Assembly: GCF_900491745.1 (NCBI RefSeq)
Contig: NZ_UETR01000004.1
Location: forward strand, 186,001 to 250,000
Origin: Amarolinea aalborgensis
Lineage (GTDB): Bacteria > Chloroflexota > Anaerolineae > SSC4 > Amarolineaceae
DNA length: 64,000 nucleotides
Reading direction: 5' to 3'
The translations under genes were made by a program, and so were the position numbers. Under the pieces are notes generated by a model, which made no database searches, was not told the DNA's origin, and worked only from the letters and a program-made list of their open reading frames with translations. Shown here piece by piece: positions 8,146-17,456 of the stretch; the stretch's first letter is position 1; each line of letters opens with the position of its first letter.

Positions 8146-8958
8146 ATGCAAATCTTGTTGTATGTAGATGGTTCGAATAATAGTCAGTGGGCGCTGCACG
8201 TGGCGTTGACGCTCATCCGCCATTTTGACACCCAGCTGACCCTCATGATTCCCGATGCGGGCGCGGATGCAGATCCCGCCTGGTTGACCGCCGCGCGCGA
8301 GCAGTTGACGGCGGCCACGGCGGGCGATTTGCGCGAAGTCTCACAGCCGGGGACGGCGGAGGAAGCCATTCTGGCCGAATTAGCTGCGCATACGTATGAT
8401 CTGGTTCTGTTGGCGCCGGCCGGCCGCCGCGGCCTGAGCCGGTTACTGCACGGTTCACGCGTGGCCCAAGTGGTGCGCCAAAGCAACACCTCCGTGCTGG
8501 TGGCGCGCGCGCCGTTGACCGAAATCCGCCGCATGCTGGTCAGCGTGGGCGGCACGCGCCAAAGCCTGGAGATGGTCGAAATCGCAGCGCAGTGGGCGCA
8601 GGCTCTGGGCGCCAGGGCCACGCTGCTGCACGTCGTTTCCCAATTGCCGCTCTTCTTCCAAGGTCTGACCGCAGAAGAAGGTCACCACACCTCCGATGAA
8701 TTGCTGGCGATCGAGCCAGAGTCGCGCGCCGTGTTGCAGGAAGCCGTTGACATGCTGCAGCGGGTTGGGGTTTTTGACCAACTGCTGCTGCGCGAGGGCC
8801 TGGTCGAGGAGCGTGTGCTGGGGACATTGGAGACGGAAGGGACCGACCTGCTGGTGCTCGGTGCGAACGCGGCGTCAGGCGTCAACCGCCTGCTGCTCGA
8901 CGATCTGTGCGAGCGGCTGGTGCAGAAGAGCACGGTCACGACCCTGGTTGTGCGTTAG
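8146..8958 (+). CDS. Universal stress protein, two tandem UspA domains
   Basis: 270 residues. Domain 1 (1-125) starts ILLYVDGSNNSQWAL and ends VLLAPAGRRGLSRLLHGSRVAQVVRQSNTSVLV; domain 2 (128-270) starts RRMLVSVGGTRQSLE and ends LLVLGANAASGVNRLLLDDLCERL. The G-x2-G-x9-G(S/T)-type nucleotide loop is partly present in both (GRRGLSRLLHGS and NAASGVNRLLL), so ATP binding is uncertain. Such proteins protect or regulate under starvation and stress. It lies 36 bp after the Na/Pi transporter and is probably its partner or regulator. Confidence 0.85.
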   Translation: MQILLYVDGSNNSQWALHVALTLIRHFDTQLTLMIPDAGADADPAWLTAAREQLTAATAGDLREVSQPGTAEEAILAELAAHTYDLVLLAPAGRRGLSRLLHGSRVAQVVRQSNTSVLVARAPLTEIRRMLVSVGGTRQSLEMVEIAAQWAQALGARATLLHVVSQLPLFFQGLTAEEGHHTSDELLAIEPESRAVLQEAVDMLQRVGVFDQLLLREGLVEERVLGTLETEGTDLLVLGANAASGVNRLLLDDLCERLVQKSTVTTLVVR

Positions 8959-8979
8959 CCATTTTCTGGACGAAGTGCG

Positions 8980-9009
8980 TTGGGAAAATTCCAACATTTG
9001 CGTTATAAT
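8980..9009 (+). promoter_or_regulatory. Candidate sigma-70 promoter for the DUF2207 cluster
   Basis: TTGGGA at 8980-8985, 18 bp, then a perfect TATAAT at 9004-9009. It would leave a leader of roughly 90 nt before the start at 9107. Confidence 0.55.
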
Positions 9010-9106
9010 CTGGCTGATCTGCAGCGTCATCTGTCGCCGCCCCGTTGTGCGGGCGGTCTACCATAGTCGAGATAAGTCGAGATACCGCAGCTAGGATGGA
9101 GGGTTC

Positions 9107-11038
9107 ATGCGTTCCAGCACATTCAGAGCAGCAGCCGTTTTGCTGCTTCTCATTCTGTTGGCGACGGCGGCGCCCTTGTTTGCACAGGAGAGCAAGCAGC
9201 TCTACTGGCAGCGATGGGATGCCGATGTAGCCATTAACACGGACGGTTCGTTTGCTGTAACCGAAACTCAGGAGATTGTGTTTACATCCGGCTCGTTTCG
9301 TTTTGGCACACGCAATATCAAAACCGATCGCCTGCGCGATATTACCAATGTGCAGGTCACGGCTGACGGCCAGGCGTTGCGCCGGGCATCCAGCGGCGAG
9401 ACGCCGGGCACCTTTGTGGTGACGTCCAACGCCAGTGGCGATTTTGTCATAAAGTGGTTCTTTCCCACGTCGGTTTCTGATAGTCGCCATGTCTACACCC
9501 TGACCTATGTGGTAGACGGCGCTCTGCGCTACTACGACGGCGGCGATCAGTTCTGGTGGAGCATCGTTGGCCCTGAACGCAGCTTTCCTGTGCGCTCGTC
9601 CACGGTCACAGTCCGCGTGCCGGCGCCTGCCACCATTGCCACCTATGACAACTACGGCGTGCGCGGCACGGCCACGCAGCTCGACGCCCAAACCGTGAAG
9701 TTCGAATCGAGCGAAGTGATCAATGCCGGCGAACAGATCGAAGTGCGCGTGCAGTTCACGCACGGCGTGGTGGCTGGCAGCCCCGCATCCTGGCAGTCGC
9801 AGGCTGATGCGGACGCGGCGGCCGCGGAGGCGCAGGCCGCGTATGATCGTCAGGTGCGACCGCTGCTCAACACCGGCCTGCTGGCGTTGGGCCTGCTGAT
9901 CTTGATCGGCGGGCCGCTGCTGGTCTACCTGCTGTGGTATCAGCGGGGGCGTGATCTGCCGGTGGCGCTGCCAACCGATTACCTGGCCGAACCGCCCGAT
10001 GCCGCATTGCCGCCCGGCATCGCGGGCACGTTGGTGGATGAAAGCGCAGACTTGCAGGACGTGATTGCAACCCTGATTGACCTGGCGCGGCGCAAGGTGT
10101 TGACCATTCGCGAGGAGAAAGACAAAGACTTCACCTATACGTTGGTGGGACAGTCTGACACGCTGCGGCCATATGAACGAACGCTGGTGGACCGCCTGTT
10201 CTCGCAAGGCAAGACAGAGCGCCGGCTCTCCGAGTTGAAAGAAAAATTCTACACGACGATTCCTAAGATCAAGTCACAGTTGTACGACGAAGTGGTGCGC
10301 GAGGGCTTCTTCGAGCGCAGCCCGGAACGGACCCGCAATGCCTATGGCGCTGGGGGTTTGGCCTTGCTCGTCTTGACAGGCATCCTGGGCTTCTGCGGTC
10401 TGCCTTTGGTCATTGACCGGGCGGAGGCAGCCTGGTTCCCTGTCTTTGGCCTGGGCGTCACGTCGCTGCTCTTCATGTCCATTGCTCGCTTCATGCCGCG
10501 CAAGACCGACAAGGGCGCGGAGGCTGCGGCGCGCTGGCGTGCGTTCAAACGCTATCTGCAGGACATCGAGAAGTATACGAACCTGGAAGAGAGCAAGGCG
10601 ATTTTTGAGTCCTACCTGCCCTTTGCCGTGGCTTTCGGCATTGACCGGACCTGGATCAACAAGTTTGCTCGGGTGGATGCACCTGCGCCGACCTGGTGGG
10701 TGCCCTATCCAAGCTACGGTTCAGGCCCTTACTACGGACGCGGGTCAACGACCGCCGGCGGGAGCACCGTCAATCTGCCCGGCGGCGGCCATGTCAGCGC
10801 CGAAGGTCGCCCGGCGCCAACGCTCAGCGACATGTCGCGCGGCCTCGGCGGCGGTCTCAGTTCCATGAGCGCAGGCCTGGGCACCATGCTGTCGTCCTCG
10901 GCTGCCACGTTGACCAGCCGGCCAGCGCCGCAGCCTTCGTCCAGCTCCGGTTGGAGCGGCGGCGGCGGTTGGAGCGGCGGCGGCGGCGGTGGTGGGGGCG
11001 GCGGCGGCGGCGGCGGTGGGGGCGGCGGCTTCGGTTGA
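9107..11038 (+). CDS. DUF2207 membrane protein with glycine-rich tail
   Basis: 643 residues. A signal peptide (cleaved near FAQ-ES) leads into an extracytoplasmic beta-rich DUF2207 domain (25-235: WDADVAINTDGSFAVTETQEIVF, FWWSIVG). One transmembrane helix follows (LLALGLLILIGGPLLVYLLWY), then a cytoplasmic region with a winged-helix-like stretch (ATLIDLARRKVLTI), a second pair of helices (about 415-460), and a C-terminal Ser/Gly tail that ends in an almost pure glycine run. Function is unknown; related YciQ-type proteins sit in bacterial envelopes. It is first of four genes in one direction (9107-13287). Confidence 0.85.
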   Translation: MRSSTFRAAAVLLLLILLATAAPLFAQESKQLYWQRWDADVAINTDGSFAVTETQEIVFTSGSFRFGTRNIKTDRLRDITNVQVTADGQALRRASSGETPGTFVVTSNASGDFVIKWFFPTSVSDSRHVYTLTYVVDGALRYYDGGDQFWWSIVGPERSFPVRSSTVTVRVPAPATIATYDNYGVRGTATQLDAQTVKFESSEVINAGEQIEVRVQFTHGVVAGSPASWQSQADADAAAAEAQAAYDRQVRPLLNTGLLALGLLILIGGPLLVYLLWYQRGRDLPVALPTDYLAEPPDAALPPGIAGTLVDESADLQDVIATLIDLARRKVLTIREEKDKDFTYTLVGQSDTLRPYERTLVDRLFSQGKTERRLSELKEKFYTTIPKIKSQLYDEVVREGFFERSPERTRNAYGAGGLALLVLTGILGFCGLPLVIDRAEAAWFPVFGLGVTSLLFMSIARFMPRKTDKGAEAAARWRAFKRYLQDIEKYTNLEESKAIFESYLPFAVAFGIDRTWINKFARVDAPAPTWWVPYPSYGSGPYYGRGSTTAGGSTVNLPGGGHVSAEGRPAPTLSDMSRGLGGGLSSMSAGLGTMLSSSAATLTSRPAPQPSSSSGWSGGGGWSGGGGGGGGGGGGGGGGGGFG

Positions 11039-11115
11039 TCGCAGACGCGGGCCAGCTGCAGGGATTTGAACGCAGGCTGGCTCAATAGATCTATCGGCTT
11101 TCAAAGGAGGCTTTC

Positions 11116-11646
11116 ATGGTTGGTTCTGGCCGCGTGGTGGGCATCATTCTCATAGTGATCGGAATTTTGGCCTGCCTGATTGGCAGCGCCACAGCAATCA
11201 CTTCGGTGCAGTCCGCCGGTGAGCGGGGCAATGTGGGCGGCATGGTGCTGGGGATTGCCTTCAGTGCGCTGCCGGCCCTGCTCTTTGTGGGCGTTGGCGG
11301 CTACCTCTTCGTGCGCGGGCGCGCCGAGGCCACGCAAATGGCAGAGGTGGCGAAGCAAAAGAAGATTCTCAATATCGTCATGACGCGGGGCAAAGCGACC
11401 ATTTCAGACATTGTCTTGGAAATGGGCACCAACACCGAGCAGGTCAAGGCGTGGATCTATGACCTGGTGGGCAAAGGCTTGTTTAGCGGCTATGTCAACT
11501 GGAACGATGGCATTCTTTATTCCAAACAGGCGTCGCAGATGCGCGAGGGGGGCAAATGCCCCAACTGCGGCGGCCAACTGGAACTGACCGGCAAGGGCGT
11601 CATCAGCTGCCCGTTCTGCGGCAGCGAGATTTTCCTTGCGCAATAG
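11116..11646 (+). CDS. Membrane protein with winged-helix and zinc-ribbon domains
   Basis: 176 residues: two N-terminal transmembrane helices (9-30 and about 42-62), a PCI/winged-helix-like stretch (KKILNIVMTRGKATISDIVLEMGTN, then VKAWIYDLVGKGLFSGYV), and a C-terminal zinc ribbon with CPNCG and CPFCG. AAAGGAGG precedes the ATG. It probably reports on or organises the membrane complex formed with the flanking DUF2207 and SPFH proteins; this is inferred from gene order. The enzymatic role, if any, is unknown. Confidence 0.75.
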   Translation: MVGSGRVVGIILIVIGILACLIGSATAITSVQSAGERGNVGGMVLGIAFSALPALLFVGVGGYLFVRGRAEATQMAEVAKQKKILNIVMTRGKATISDIVLEMGTNTEQVKAWIYDLVGKGLFSGYVNWNDGILYSKQASQMREGGKCPNCGGQLELTGKGVISCPFCGSEIFLAQ

Positions 11647-11669
11647 CATGAGCGAGAAAGGACAAAACG

Positions 11670-12185
11670 ATGGATCTGATAGAAAAGGCAAAAGCGGCGC
11701 AGGGCGCGCTGGAGCGAACTTTCGCCGGTTTGCCCGGCATCAAGGGGTACAAGGAGAAGGAACTGCGGCGTGAAGCCGACAAGACCGTGCGCGAGTTGTT
11801 GGCGCGTGACCTGGACGAACAGCGCAAGCGGCTGCAGAAGCTGCAGGTTGACCTGTTGAGCGCTGGCGGGTTGCAGTGGGTGGATGACGTAGAGCGTGCA
11901 GTCAACAAGCTGCAGACGCTGGTGGATCGCATCAAGACCGCCAGCTATGGCTATGCTCCGCTCTTCGACGATGTCAAGGTCAAGGAGCCTCAACTCGAGG
12001 CGTTGGCGCAGTTCGACCAACAGATGGTGGACCGGGTAGGCGCTTTGCAGGCCCAGGTGGACGCGTTGGCCGCCGCCGTCAAGGCGCGTGAAGGGATTGG
12101 CGACGCAGCCGGCGCGTTGACCGACCACCTCGACATGCTCAATACGGTTTGGGGACACCGCCAAGAGGCGATTCTGAACAGCTGA
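11670..12185 (+). CDS. Predicted coiled-coil protein of unknown function
   Basis: 171 residues, mostly alpha-helical and rich in Lys, Glu, Leu and Gln with heptad-like spacing (ELRREADKTVRELLARDLDEQRKRLQKLQVDLL). No signal peptide, membrane helix or catalytic motif is visible. It starts 23 bp after the zinc-ribbon gene with GAAAGGA upstream and ends 43 bp before the SPFH gene, so it belongs to the same operon. A scaffold or adaptor role is likely from its form and position. Confidence 0.7.
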   Translation: MDLIEKAKAAQGALERTFAGLPGIKGYKEKELRREADKTVRELLARDLDEQRKRLQKLQVDLLSAGGLQWVDDVERAVNKLQTLVDRIKTASYGYAPLFDDVKVKEPQLEALAQFDQQMVDRVGALQAQVDALAAAVKAREGIGDAAGALTDHLDMLNTVWGHRQEAILNS

Positions 12186-12228
12186 GTTTGCCTCTCCAGG
12201 CAAGCACATAGATACGCAGGAGGAACAG

Positions 12229-13287
12229 ATGGCACGAATTATTGATGTGATTGAGGCCCCCAATCAAGGGCCAACTGAAATGGTGGTGCGTGTGCCGCCG
12301 TCCGGCTCTGGCGATTTCCAGATCGGCTCGCAGGTGATTGTGCGCGAGAGTCAGACGGCCGTCTTTTTCCGCGACGGCAAGGCGCTGGATACGTTTGGCG
12401 CAGGCCGCCACGCGATTACCACGGCCAACATTCCGCTTATCACGAACCTCTTGGAGCGCATTTTTGCCAGCGGCAAGAATGTCTTTACCGCCGAAGTCTT
12501 TTTTGTCAACATGCGCGAGTTCTTGGAGCAGAAGTGGGGCACGCCCGAACCCATTACCCTGCGTGACAAGGACCTCGGCATGGTGCGCCTGCGCGCGTTC
12601 GGCAACTACTCCATGCAGATTAGCGATCCGCAGTTGTTCGTCACCAAGATCGTTGGCACGCAGGGGCTGTATCAGACCGCGCAAATTGACGCCTATCTAC
12701 GCGGGGTCATCATCAGCCGTATGACCGATGTGCTCGGCTCGTCCGGCGTCAGCTTCCTCGACCTGCCTGCCATGTTCGATGAGCTGAGCGCAGGGATCAA
12801 GGCCAAGCTGGCTGATGACTTTGCTGCCGTGGGCATCGCGCTCAAGCAGATGTTCATTCAGTCGGTCAGCCCGACCGAGGACACGCAGAAGGCGATTGAC
12901 GAGCGCGCTTCGATGGGCGCCATTGGCAACATGCAAGCCTACATGCAGTTCAAGGCCGCGCGCGCGCTGGGCGATGCGGCGCAGGCCGGCGGCGAAGGCA
13001 GTCTGGCTGGCGCAGGCCTCGGCCTCGGCGCAGGTGTGGGCCTGGGCGGCGTGATGGCGCAGGCCCTCACGCAGGCCATGGCGGCCGGCCAACAGCCGGC
13101 AACCGCCGCCCCAACCGCGGCGCCGGCGACGCCCGATATCATGACCACAGCCGAAGCTGCGGCCTACCTCAAGGTGTCTGAAGCCGATGTCATTGCGCTG
13201 ATTGAAGCGGGCGATCTCAAGGCGCGCAAGATCGGCTCCCAGTATCGCATCGGTAAGGCCGTGCTCGACGAATTCGTCAAAGGCTAA
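12229..13287 (+). CDS. SPFH/Band-7 protein fused to an excisionase-type HTH
   Basis: 352 residues. Residues 1-240 are an SPFH domain of the YdjI/'virion core protein' type (PF13421: RVPPSGSGDFQIGSQVIVRESQTAVFFRDGKALDTFGAGRH), which oligomerises on membranes. A Gly/Ala-rich linker (about 245-300) leads to a C-terminal helix-turn-helix (TTAEAAAYLKVSEADVIALIEAGDLKARKIG), the MerR/Xis-like fold normally used for DNA binding. In other SPFH proteins of this type the C-terminus is a zinc ribbon or SHOCT domain, so the HTH is notable. GGAGGA precedes the ATG. It closes the four-gene cluster. Confidence 0.85.
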   Translation: MARIIDVIEAPNQGPTEMVVRVPPSGSGDFQIGSQVIVRESQTAVFFRDGKALDTFGAGRHAITTANIPLITNLLERIFASGKNVFTAEVFFVNMREFLEQKWGTPEPITLRDKDLGMVRLRAFGNYSMQISDPQLFVTKIVGTQGLYQTAQIDAYLRGVIISRMTDVLGSSGVSFLDLPAMFDELSAGIKAKLADDFAAVGIALKQMFIQSVSPTEDTQKAIDERASMGAIGNMQAYMQFKAARALGDAAQAGGEGSLAGAGLGLGAGVGLGGVMAQALTQAMAAGQQPATAAPTAAPATPDIMTTAEAAAYLKVSEADVIALIEAGDLKARKIGSQYRIGKAVLDEFVKG

Positions 13288-13383
13288 CAAGTCCTTTCCC
13301 CTGGCGTGTGCGATTCAGACACGGAGATGACAGGCCGTCGCCGGTGCTGTGGTCTCCGTGTCTTTGATTATCACGGGTGTGGA

Positions 13384-13448
13384 TGTAGCGCAAGCCGCCG
13401 GCTTGCCCCCGTGGCGCAGGGCGCTGCAATCCGGCAGCTTGCGCTACA
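13384..13448. repeat. Inverted repeat, 23-bp arms
   Basis: Arms 13384-13406 and 13426-13448 are complementary at 21 of 23 positions; the outermost 12 bp (TGTAGCGCAAGC) match perfectly. It lies in the 244-bp gap between the SPFH gene and the binding-protein gene and could terminate the former, though there is no T-run. Confidence 0.8.
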
Positions 13449-13531
13449 GGGCTATCTTCACGCCAGCGGCGAACCGATACCAAGCCATGCCCCCAGTTGT
13501 GTCTTTGCTCATCAAGGGAGGAAGTCATTCT

Positions 13532-15262
13532 ATGTTGCGGCGATTTGGGATCGTAGTGTTGTGCACAGCCGCGCTGGCGCTGCTCCTGGCCGCCTGCGGC
13601 GCGACGCCGACGCCGGTCACGGTGATTGAAAAAGAAACAGTCGTTGTCAAAGAAACGGTTGAGGTGGTCAAGGAGGTCACGAAAGAAGTGGTCGTGACCC
13701 CAACGCCGGCTCCCAGCGCAGGCATGAAGCCGCAGATCTTACGTTGGTCTATCGAGGGCATCAACGAATTGACTTCGATTGACCCGCCAAAGGCCAGCGA
13801 TTCGCAAGGCATCCTGGCGGTGAATATGATCTTCGCCGGCCTCGTGCGCCTGGATGGTGAATTGAACGTGACGCCGGACGGCGCCGTCCAGTGGACGGTG
13901 GCGCCCGATGGCCTGACTTACACCTTTGCCCTGCGCCCCGGCCTGGCCTTCAGCGATGGTACGCCGGTCACGGCCGATGACGTCGTCTTTTCACTCACGC
14001 GTGCGCTCAACCCTGCCACCGGCGGCTGGACCGGCCCATTCTATCTGAGCAATATCGTCGGCTCTGATGATGTCACCAGCGGCGCCAGCACAACCCTGGC
14101 CGGCGTGCGGGCGGTGGATGCCTCGACGGTTGAGATCAAAATCAAGCAGCCGTCCGCGTATTTCCTCAAGCAATTGACCTTTGCCGGCGGCTTCATTGTG
14201 CCCAAGGTCAAGGTGATGGCGAATCCAGCCAATTGGACTGACAGCCCCACCGGCACCGGGCCGTTCAGGCTCAAGGAGTGGAAACATAACCAGGGCTTGG
14301 TTCTGGAGCCAAATCCCTATTATTGGAATGGCCCTATTCAGGTCACGGAATTGCAGATGCCCTTCTTCCAGGACAGCGAGACCGCCTTCCAGCTCTATCG
14401 CACCAATGGTCTGGACATCATGGGCAGTCAGCAGAACGGCGTGCCCGCGGCGCGCCTGGCCGAGGTCAAAGACCTGCCGGACTTTCGCACGGCATCTTCG
14501 TTTGCCGTGCGCTTCGTCGGTTTCAACAACAAGCTGCCTCCCTTCGACAACGTAAAGGTGCGCCAGGCCTTTGCGCGTGCAGTGGATAAGCAGGCGCTCG
14601 CCAACAAGGTGCTGGACGGCAGCGTCCGTCCAACCGATCGCATCCTGCCGGCTGGCCTGCCCGGCTCTGAATTGCCCATCAAAGGGTTGACTTTCGACCC
14701 CGCGGCGGCCAAGAAACTGCTGGCGGACGCAGGTTTCGCCAATGGCAAAGGCTTGCCGCCCATCGCTTTCACCTACGGCGTGGAAGGGGACAATGAGCGC
14801 ATGGTGACGTTCCTGCAGGAACAGTGGAAGCAGAACCTGGGCGTCGAAGTTACCCTGGAACCGCTCGAACTGGCGACTTTCAGCGAACGCCTCAATACCA
14901 CCTATCAACACCCTGAGCAGGGCATTCAGATGTTCTTCAGCATCTGGGGCGCGGATTACCCTGATCCGCAGAACTTCATCTCGCAGCAGCTGCGCACCGA
15001 CGTGGGCAACAACAACGGCCATTGGTCGAATGCGGCCTTCGACAAGTTGGTGGATGAAGCGGATGTTATCGTGGGGGACGACGCCAAGCGCATGTCGCTC
15101 TACAACCAGGCCGAGCAAATCGCGGTGGATGAAGTGGGCTGGCTGCCGCTCTTCAACCCGACGCTCAACGTGCTGATGCGACCGTACGTTTCGGGCTTTG
15201 TTTTCAACGGCCAGGGCATCACCGTGCCTGACTGGTCAGCCGTGCGCGGCAAGGCGCAGTAA
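13532..15262 (+). CDS. Peptide/oligosaccharide ABC transporter substrate-binding lipoprotein
   Basis: 576 residues of the SBP_bac_5 (OppA/DppA) family. The signal ends in a lipobox (LLLAAC) and is followed by a Val-Lys-Glu-rich linker (EKETVVVKETVEVVKEV) and TPTPAP, a hallmark of Chloroflexota binding proteins. The ligand domain has the family motifs FALRPGLAFSDGTPVTADDVVFSL and VRQAFARAVDKQ. GGGAGGAAG precedes the ATG at 13532; an open frame extends upstream into a repeat and is not preferred. Two permease genes follow after a 342-bp gap. The ligand could be peptides or oligosaccharides; a glycosidase closes the operon. Confidence 0.9.
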   Translation: MLRRFGIVVLCTAALALLLAACGATPTPVTVIEKETVVVKETVEVVKEVTKEVVVTPTPAPSAGMKPQILRWSIEGINELTSIDPPKASDSQGILAVNMIFAGLVRLDGELNVTPDGAVQWTVAPDGLTYTFALRPGLAFSDGTPVTADDVVFSLTRALNPATGGWTGPFYLSNIVGSDDVTSGASTTLAGVRAVDASTVEIKIKQPSAYFLKQLTFAGGFIVPKVKVMANPANWTDSPTGTGPFRLKEWKHNQGLVLEPNPYYWNGPIQVTELQMPFFQDSETAFQLYRTNGLDIMGSQQNGVPAARLAEVKDLPDFRTASSFAVRFVGFNNKLPPFDNVKVRQAFARAVDKQALANKVLDGSVRPTDRILPAGLPGSELPIKGLTFDPAAAKKLLADAGFANGKGLPPIAFTYGVEGDNERMVTFLQEQWKQNLGVEVTLEPLELATFSERLNTTYQHPEQGIQMFFSIWGADYPDPQNFISQQLRTDVGNNNGHWSNAAFDKLVDEADVIVGDDAKRMSLYNQAEQIAVDEVGWLPLFNPTLNVLMRPYVSGFVFNGQGITVPDWSAVRGKAQ

Positions 15263-15604
15263 CCTGCGCACCCGTAATCTGGACTGGACGGGCCAAAACC
15301 CGATTGCTCACGCCAAGATGCGGAGAACGCCAAGAAAAAAACCGTAACCGTTCACGATGTTCGGGAGTAGGACGCAGATGAACGCAGATAGACGCAGATT
15401 TGACCAAAGAAGGGCCTCAACGCAGCGCATGCTGCAACAGTCGTCCCCGCGGCTGCCTCTGCTGCCCAGCAAAATCGCCAAATCTGCGTGCGTAGCCAGC
15501 GCTGATCTGCGTCCTGACGATCCCTCTGAACGCTTATGAAGAACCTTTGCGGCTTTGCCTGAGAATGGCCTGCTTCTGGCCCAAGAAGTCAACTGATTGG
15601 TTTT
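15263..15604. other. Gene-free gap holding a large imperfect inverted repeat
   Basis: A left arm at 15369-15402, built from three spaced copies of ACGCAGAT, pairs in two blocks with 15479-15489 and 15504-15515 on the right. The flanks contain short 'gccaaga' and 'tttgcgg' motifs typical of filler repeats in large-genome bacteria. No gene or convincing promoter was seen in the gap. Confidence 0.7.
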
Positions 15605-16540
15605 ATGACACCTATCATCCTGCGGCGCGTGCTGAGCTTAGCGTTTGTGCTTTTCAGCATCACCTTGCTGACGTTTATCATCGGCTACCTTGCGCCGGGC
15701 GACCCCATCCTGGTGATGATGGGGTCGCGCCGCGATCCGGTTCTGTACGAGCGGCTGCTGCACCAATACGGACTTGACCTGCCGTGGTGGCAGCAGTATC
15801 TGCACTACATTGGTGGACTGCTGCACGGCGACCTGGGCCTTTCCTATAAATTCCAGGGGCGCCCCGTGCTCGATCTGCTGCGCCGCGGCCTGCCCATTTC
15901 GATGTCGTTGGGCGGCGTTGCGCTCTTGCTGAGCCTGGTCATCGGCATTCCGGCCGGGGTGCTGGCTGCGCTGCGCCAGAATTCCTGGCTCGATCGCGGT
16001 CTGCTGGCGCTGATGTTGGCCCTGTACGCGATTCCGAGCTTTGTGCTCATTCCCATCCTGCGCATCGCCGACGCCTGGCTCTACCGCGCCGGCCTGCCCT
16101 ACCTGCCGGTGGCCGGCTGGGGAACCCCCGCGCATTGGGTGCTGCCCGTGATCGTGCTGGCCGCCAGCACCACCGGTTACCTGGCGCGGCTCACGCGCGC
16201 CGCCATGTTGGAGGTGCTGCGACAGGACTACATGCGCACCGCGGCCGCGAAAGGGCTGTTCCCACGCCAGATCATCTGGCGCCATGCTTTTCGCAACGCG
16301 CTGCTGCCGATCGTCACCGTGCTTGGCCCCTCGCTGGCGTTCCTGGTCACCGGCGCGTTCGTCGTCGAGAATCTCTTTGCGGTGCCCGGCATCGGTTTCC
16401 TCGCCATTCAGGCCATCGGCCAGCGTGACTATCCGGTGCTGCAAGGCACAACCGTGCTGCTGGCGTCGGCCGTGGTCTTCATGAACCTGGTGACCGACCT
16501 GGCCTACCTGTTCCTTGATCCGCGGATTCGAATGACGTGA
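15605..16540 (+). CDS. ABC transporter permease, DppB/OppB family
   Basis: 311 residues with six transmembrane segments. The N-terminus RRVLSLAFVLFSITLLTFIIGYLAPGDP and the EAA-loop DYMRTAAAKGLFPRQIIWRHAFRNALLPIV are diagnostic of the first permease of peptide/nickel importers. It forms the inner-membrane channel with the next gene, whose GTG start overlaps this stop by 4 bases. The ribosome-binding site is weak. Confidence 0.93.
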   Translation: MTPIILRRVLSLAFVLFSITLLTFIIGYLAPGDPILVMMGSRRDPVLYERLLHQYGLDLPWWQQYLHYIGGLLHGDLGLSYKFQGRPVLDLLRRGLPISMSLGGVALLLSLVIGIPAGVLAALRQNSWLDRGLLALMLALYAIPSFVLIPILRIADAWLYRAGLPYLPVAGWGTPAHWVLPVIVLAASTTGYLARLTRAAMLEVLRQDYMRTAAAKGLFPRQIIWRHAFRNALLPIVTVLGPSLAFLVTGAFVVENLFAVPGIGFLAIQAIGQRDYPVLQGTTVLLASAVVFMNLVTDLAYLFLDPRIRMT

Positions 16541-17436
16541 GCAGCCTAACGACCGCGGCCCTGGCCGCAGGCGACCGCAGCCGCAGCTTGCCGGCGCGCT
16601 TTGCCGCCAACCACCTGGCTCTGCTGTGCCTGGCGGTCATCATCCTGCTGGCGCTGACCGCTGCCGTGGGTCCCGGGCTGTGGCCGGCCAGCGCCACCGA
16701 CCAGGACTACGACGCGATCAATGCCTGGCCATCGGTCGCGCATCCGCTGGGCACAGATAACCTGGGGCGCGACACCCTGGCGCGACTCTTGCGCGGCCTG
16801 CGCGTTTCACTGCTGGTGGCCGTGTATGTGGAGACCCTCAACATCGCGCTCGGCGCCAGCTTGGGGCTGATGGCTGGTTATTTTGGCGGCTGGCTCGACC
16901 AATTGCTCAGCCGGCTGGCAGATATGCTCTTTGCCTTTCCGGGTCTGCTCCTGGCGATCCTGGTGGCGGGGGTGTTCGGGCCGGCGGTCACGCAAACTTT
17001 TGGCGGCATTGGGCGCCTGCTCCTGGTGGCCGGTGCGTTGAGCCTGGTGAGTTGGCCGCTCATGGCGCGCATGGTGCGCAGCATCACCCTGGCGCTGCGC
17101 GAACGTGAGTTCATCGAGGCGGCGCGCGCCGTGGGCGCAAACGATGCCACGATCCTCTGGCGCCATCTGCTCCCCAATGTCATGGGTATGGTCATCGTCA
17201 GCGCCACGCTCGACGTGGCGGGCGTGGTGGTCAATGAAGCGGTGCTCAGTCTCTTGGGCCTGGGCGTGCAGCCGCCCGCGCCGAGCATCGGCGGCATGAT
17301 CGTGCAGTCCATCCCGTTTCTGGAGACAAACTGGCCGCAGGCCTTTTTCCCCAGCCTGGCGTTGATGATCATGGTGCTCAGTTTCTCCTTCGCTGGCGAT
17401 GGGCTGCGCGATGCGTTCGATCCGAAGTCAGGCTGA
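16537..17436 (+). CDS. ABC transporter permease, DppC/OppC family
   Basis: 299 residues starting at a GTG coupled to the preceding stop (GTGA). It carries the family signatures HPLGTDNLGRDTLARLLRGLRVSLLVA and the EAA loop EFIEAARAVGANDATILWRHLLPN. It is the second channel subunit of the peptide-type importer. No ATP-binding subunit (OppD/OppF) is encoded in the operon or elsewhere in the window, so the pump must use an ATPase from another locus. Confidence 0.93.
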   Translation: MSSLTTAALAAGDRSRSLPARFAANHLALLCLAVIILLALTAAVGPGLWPASATDQDYDAINAWPSVAHPLGTDNLGRDTLARLLRGLRVSLLVAVYVETLNIALGASLGLMAGYFGGWLDQLLSRLADMLFAFPGLLLAILVAGVFGPAVTQTFGGIGRLLLVAGALSLVSWPLMARMVRSITLALREREFIEAARAVGANDATILWRHLLPNVMGMVIVSATLDVAGVVVNEAVLSLLGLGVQPPAPSIGGMIVQSIPFLETNWPQAFFPSLALMIMVLSFSFAGDGLRDAFDPKSG

Positions 17437-17456
17437 AGGTTCTAAAGGGGGAAGCC

